NCBI RefSeq assembly: GCF_001647285.1 | Contig: NZ_LRML01000001.1 | Coordinates: forward strand, 1-64,000 | Origin: Rufibacter roseus | GTDB taxonomy: Bacteria > Bacteroidota > Bacteroidia > Cytophagales > Hymenobacteraceae | Reading direction: 5' to 3' | Length of the DNA: 64,000 nt | Part shown: piece after piece, positions 61,083-64,000 of the stretch | How positions within the stretch are numbered: position 1 is the stretch's first letter | Layout: every line of letters starts with the position of its first letter | Notes under the pieces: model-generated | What the model was told of the DNA's origin: nothing | Database searches by the model: none | Seen by the model: only the letters and a program-made list of their open reading frames with translations | Made by a program: the position numbers and the translations under genes

Positions 61083-64000
61083 ATGGTAAAATCCTTTAGC
61101 AAACCAAATATGCTGATACCTGTGCTGCTATTCATAGGCTTGCAGGTATCTGCTCAGCCAGTGGCTTCTGTCCGTGGGGCAGCCCCAAGCAGCTTTGTGA
61201 TAAGAGAGCAAAAAACAGTTTCTCTTTCTAAAGTAATAAAGGAGATTGGAGACTATTACAAGGTCAATTTCAATTATGATAGTGACTTGTTCTCTAAAAT
61301 CAAGACAGAGGCAAGTGTACTAAAGCCTATCAGTGGCAATGTGAACCAAGATTTAGAGCGCGTACTGAAACCTTATAACCTGAGAGCAGAAAAGGTAGAT
61401 AAGAACACGTATGTCATCATCCCGATTGGGCCACAAGCACCGGCCCCTACATCTTCACTCATAGAAACAAATCAGCTAAAGGCAGATATTACCGTTACCG
61501 GAGAAGTGAAAGATGCGCAAGGATTTGGATTGCCTGGCGTGTCTGTTGTCTTGAAAGGGGTAGTAGGAGTTGGAGCTAGTACTGATGTTAATGGAAGGTA
61601 CTCCATTAACTTACCTAGTGGCCAGGAGAATGGAACGCTAGTATTTTCTTACATCGGGTATAAAACACAAGAAGTTCCTGTTAATAGTAGATCTACCATC
61701 AGCATCACTTTAGAAGAAGATGGCCAAGCGTTAAGCGAAGTGGTTGTTGTAGGCTATGGTACCCAAAGACGAGTTAGCGTAGTTGGAGCTGTTGATCAGG
61801 TAACATCTGAGGTGTTAGTAGGAAAGCCAGCAATGAATGTAACGCAGGCATTACAGGGAGCTTCCCCAAACCTTATTATCCAACAAAGAAGTTACGAGCC
61901 AGGCCAGTCTCCTAATATTAATATAAGAGGTATCAGTACCATAAATGGGAATGGGCCTCTCATAGTAATTGATGGAATTATTGGCGGTGATATCAACCTA
62001 TTAAATCCTAATGACATTGAAAGCGTTTCTGTTTTAAAAGATGCAGGAAGTGCGGCTATTTACGGCTCAAGGGCTGCCAACGGTGTAATCTTGGTTACTA
62101 CCAAAAAAGGTAAGAAAAATACTCGTCCTGCTGTTACTTATAATGCTTTAGTAGGTATACAAGAGCCTAGGGTATTATATAAACCAGTAAAGGGATATGA
62201 AAATGCCCTTCTTAGAAGCCAGGCCGCTGTTAACGCAGGCTTGCCTCCCATATACGGCCCAGATGATATTAGAAGGATTCAAGAACAGGGAGATAATGAA
62301 TGGTTTCTAAATACCATCCTTCAAAACGCGCTGCAGCAGTCTCATAATGTCTCAGTTTCTGGTGGGGGTGAAAATTCTACTTACCTGGTGTCTGCCGGGG
62401 TTGCAGATCAAAGAAGTAATTTAGTAGGCCCTGATTATGGACACACACGGTATAATTACCGGCTAAATCTTTCTAACGAGTACGGTAAGTTTAAGCTAAC
62501 TAGTATTCTTGCTTACACGCGTAGTCAAATCAAAGACCACTCTAATTCAACCCAATTCCTGATTGTTGACGCAGGGAGAGTACCTACTTACTATCAGCTT
62601 AAAGATGAGCAAGGGCGGTATTTGACAAATGATGTTCTATCTGAATATAACCCGTTAGGAGTATTAGAACAAGGGGGGTACCGTAAATATGACAATGACA
62701 ATATATTGGGTAACATCAATGCAGAGTATGAATTAACTGACTTCTTAAAGGTTAGGGGAGTTTTTGGGGGTAGTGTAACCTCAAACAATCACTTTGCCAG
62801 AACAATACAGGTTGATTATTTCCCTAGTGGTACTTATGGAGCAAACCGTAATACCAATGATGAGAGCAGCAGGCACATCTCGTTGAACACTCAGTTACTA
62901 GCAGAATTTAACAAAACTTTCAATCAAGATCATATTACAAATGTTTTAGTGGGTGTTGCCAATGAATCTAACACCAGCCGGGGTATTGGCTTATTTAGAA
63001 CTAACACTGATCCTGAGTTAGGTACTCCAGTAACTGAAACCGTTATTGGTACTGGTTCTTATAACTCCCATGAAAGATTAGTAGAAAGTGCTTTGAACTC
63101 TGTCTTCGGTAGAGTGTCTTATTCTTTCAGAGACAAATACTTTGGAGAGTTTAATTTTAGATATGATGGATCTTCTAAATTCAGAAGTACCAACAGATGG
63201 GGCTTCTTTCCATCAATTTCAGCAGGTTACCGCATTAGTGAAGAAAACTTTTTATCAGGGTATAGAGATAGAATAGGAGACCTTAAGTTGAGAGGGTCTT
63301 ATGGTATTCTTGGGAACCAGGCTGTAGGAGACTACCAATATCTGAGCACCTATTTTACCTTTCAAAACGCTTACGGCTTTAATAATGTAGGGGTTGGGGG
63401 TACAGGATTTACCTTTGCCAACCAAGATATCAGATGGGAAAAGGGAGCAACACTCAACTTTGGGGTAGATGCGAGCTTCTTAAATAATGCCTTAACCCTA
63501 TCTCTAGACTATTTTGATAAGACCACCAGTGACATGTTGGTGCCGCCTATTATTCCTGCGCTTTTTGGTGCCAGCCTGCAAGACTATAATGCCGGTAAGT
63601 TTAATAACAGAGGCTGGGAAATTAACTTAAACTACCGCGTCTCCCACTCAATATTTGACCATTCATTCTCATTTAACCTTGGGGACTCTAAAAACAAAGT
63701 AGTCTTTATTGAAGGAGGGGAAGTGTTGGGTCGTGCAGATGAGATGCAAAGAATACGCAGAGACGGATTGCCTTATAATTCATACGTTGGGTTTCTTCGG
63801 GACGGTTACTTTCAGAACCTTGAAGAAATTGAAAGAGGACCTAAGCCAGCTGGTTTAAACTTATCTCCAGGTGATAACAGATATGTTGATGCAAACGGTG
63901 ATAATGTCATTGATAATAATGACTTGTTTGTTTTAGGCAACCCTTTCCCACGCTATACATTTGGAGCTACCTATAACTTGAGAGTGAAAGGATTTGACCT
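61083..64000 (+). CDS. SusC-type TonB-linked transducer with STN domain, partial at the 3' end
   Basis: The frame opens at ATG 61083 and continues past the window end (972 full codons seen). A signal peptide (to about 25, LQVSAQ) is followed by an STN domain (about 40-115: VSLSKVIKEIGDYYKVNFNYDSDLFSKI, VNQDLERVLKPYNLRAEKVDKNTYVII), which contacts FecR in the periplasm. Then come a carboxypeptidase-regulatory-like domain (VTGEVKDAQGFGLPGVSVVLKG), a TonB box (SEVVVVGYGTQ), a plug (NGPLIVIDGIIGGDINLLNPNDIESVSVLKDAGSAAIYGSRAANGVILVTTK) and much of the barrel. It lies 57 bp after fecR, giving a sigma/anti-sigma/transducer set. A SusD gene is expected just beyond the window. The substrate is unknown. 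Confidence 0.95.
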   Translation, partial: MVKSFSKPNMLIPVLLFIGLQVSAQPVASVRGAAPSSFVIREQKTVSLSKVIKEIGDYYKVNFNYDSDLFSKIKTEASVLKPISGNVNQDLERVLKPYNLRAEKVDKNTYVIIPIGPQAPAPTSSLIETNQLKADITVTGEVKDAQGFGLPGVSVVLKGVVGVGASTDVNGRYSINLPSGQENGTLVFSYIGYKTQEVPVNSRSTISITLEEDGQALSEVVVVGYGTQRRVSVVGAVDQVTSEVLVGKPAMNVTQALQGASPNLIIQQRSYEPGQSPNINIRGISTINGNGPLIVIDGIIGGDINLLNPNDIESVSVLKDAGSAAIYGSRAANGVILVTTKKGKKNTRPAVTYNALVGIQEPRVLYKPVKGYENALLRSQAAVNAGLPPIYGPDDIRRIQEQGDNEWFLNTILQNALQQSHNVSVSGGGENSTYLVSAGVADQRSNLVGPDYGHTRYNYRLNLSNEYGKFKLTSILAYTRSQIKDHSNSTQFLIVDAGRVPTYYQLKDEQGRYLTNDVLSEYNPLGVLEQGGYRKYDNDNILGNINAEYELTDFLKVRGVFGGSVTSNNHFARTIQVDYFPSGTYGANRNTNDESSRHISLNTQLLAEFNKTFNQDHITNVLVGVANESNTSRGIGLFRTNTDPELGTPVTETVIGTGSYNSHERLVESALNSVFGRVSYSFRDKYFGEFNFRYDGSSKFRSTNRWGFFPSISAGYRISEENFLSGYRDRIGDLKLRGSYGILGNQAVGDYQYLSTYFTFQNAYGFNNVGVGGTGFTFANQDIRWEKGATLNFGVDASFLNNALTLSLDYFDKTTSDMLVPPIIPALFGASLQDYNAGKFNNRGWEINLNYRVSHSIFDHSFSFNLGDSKNKVVFIEGGEVLGRADEMQRIRRDGLPYNSYVGFLRDGYFQNLEEIERGPKPAGLNLSPGDNRYVDANGDNVIDNNDLFVLGNPFPRYTFGATYNLRVKGFD

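Overview
The window looks like a chromosomal segment of a Bacteroidota species, probably order Cytophagales (a Hymenobacteraceae-like organism is my guess; the genus is inference). The reasons are three SusC-type TonB-dependent transporters, two of them paired with SusD; cargo proteins with type A and type B sorting domains of the type IX secretion system (T9SS); a PorP/SprF protein; an ECF sigma/FecR pair; and a promoter of the TTTG-N19-TAnnTTTG type. No tRNA, rRNA, CRISPR array or intact insertion sequence is visible.

Layout. 1-1674 (minus): a secreted amidase with a carbohydrate-binding tail, cut by the window edge, behind a beta-propeller protein. 1675-3803: a long non-coding stretch. 3804-7520: a large secreted SGNH-hydrolase-like protein. 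8112-14113: mannose-6-phosphate isomerase-like protein, sugar porter and GH92 alpha-mannosidase. 15005-22117: SusC, SusD, SusE-like protein and GH76 endo-alpha-1,6-mannanase. 22365-24497 (minus): GntR/HutC regulator and a secreted LamG protein. 25291-26310 (minus): LacI-type regulator. 27489-58560: a long plus-strand cluster with SusC, SusD, a discoidin/FN3 adhesin-like protein, PorP/SprF, three GH92 proteins, a ROK kinase, a BSP-type protease, a second GH76, a TIM-barrel-like putative hydrolase, a DUF4965 protein, a formylglycine-generating enzyme, a sulfatase, a DUF4185 protein and a PHP-like protein. 59007-64000: ECF sigma, FecR anti-sigma and an STN-containing SusC cut by the window end.

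How the genes fit together. The core is an alpha-mannan utilisation region. GH76 enzymes cut the alpha-1,6 backbone, SusC/D complexes import oligosaccharides, GH92 exo-mannosidases trim the side chains, the MFS porter brings mannose into the cytoplasm, a ROK kinase could phosphorylate it, and the isomerase-like protein leads into glycolysis. One GH92 (41142-43238) has Gln where its three paralogues have the Glu of the EGN motif, a change I recall from GH92 enzymes that remove mannose from mannose-1-phospho-6-mannose. A sulfatase with its own maturation enzyme points to anionic decoration as well. The likely substrate is therefore a charged mannan such as yeast phosphomannan or a sulfated mannan; this is inference.

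Regulation. Three copies of TATGTWTRTACATA lie upstream of the isomerase gene, the first SusC gene and the LamG gene, and are good candidates for the GntR operator. LacI-like sites flank lacI and precede the second SusC gene. The last SusC is a trans-envelope signalling type paired with the sigma/FecR locus. A family of long hairpins with a CTGTTTT...AAAACAG core punctuates the intergenic spaces.
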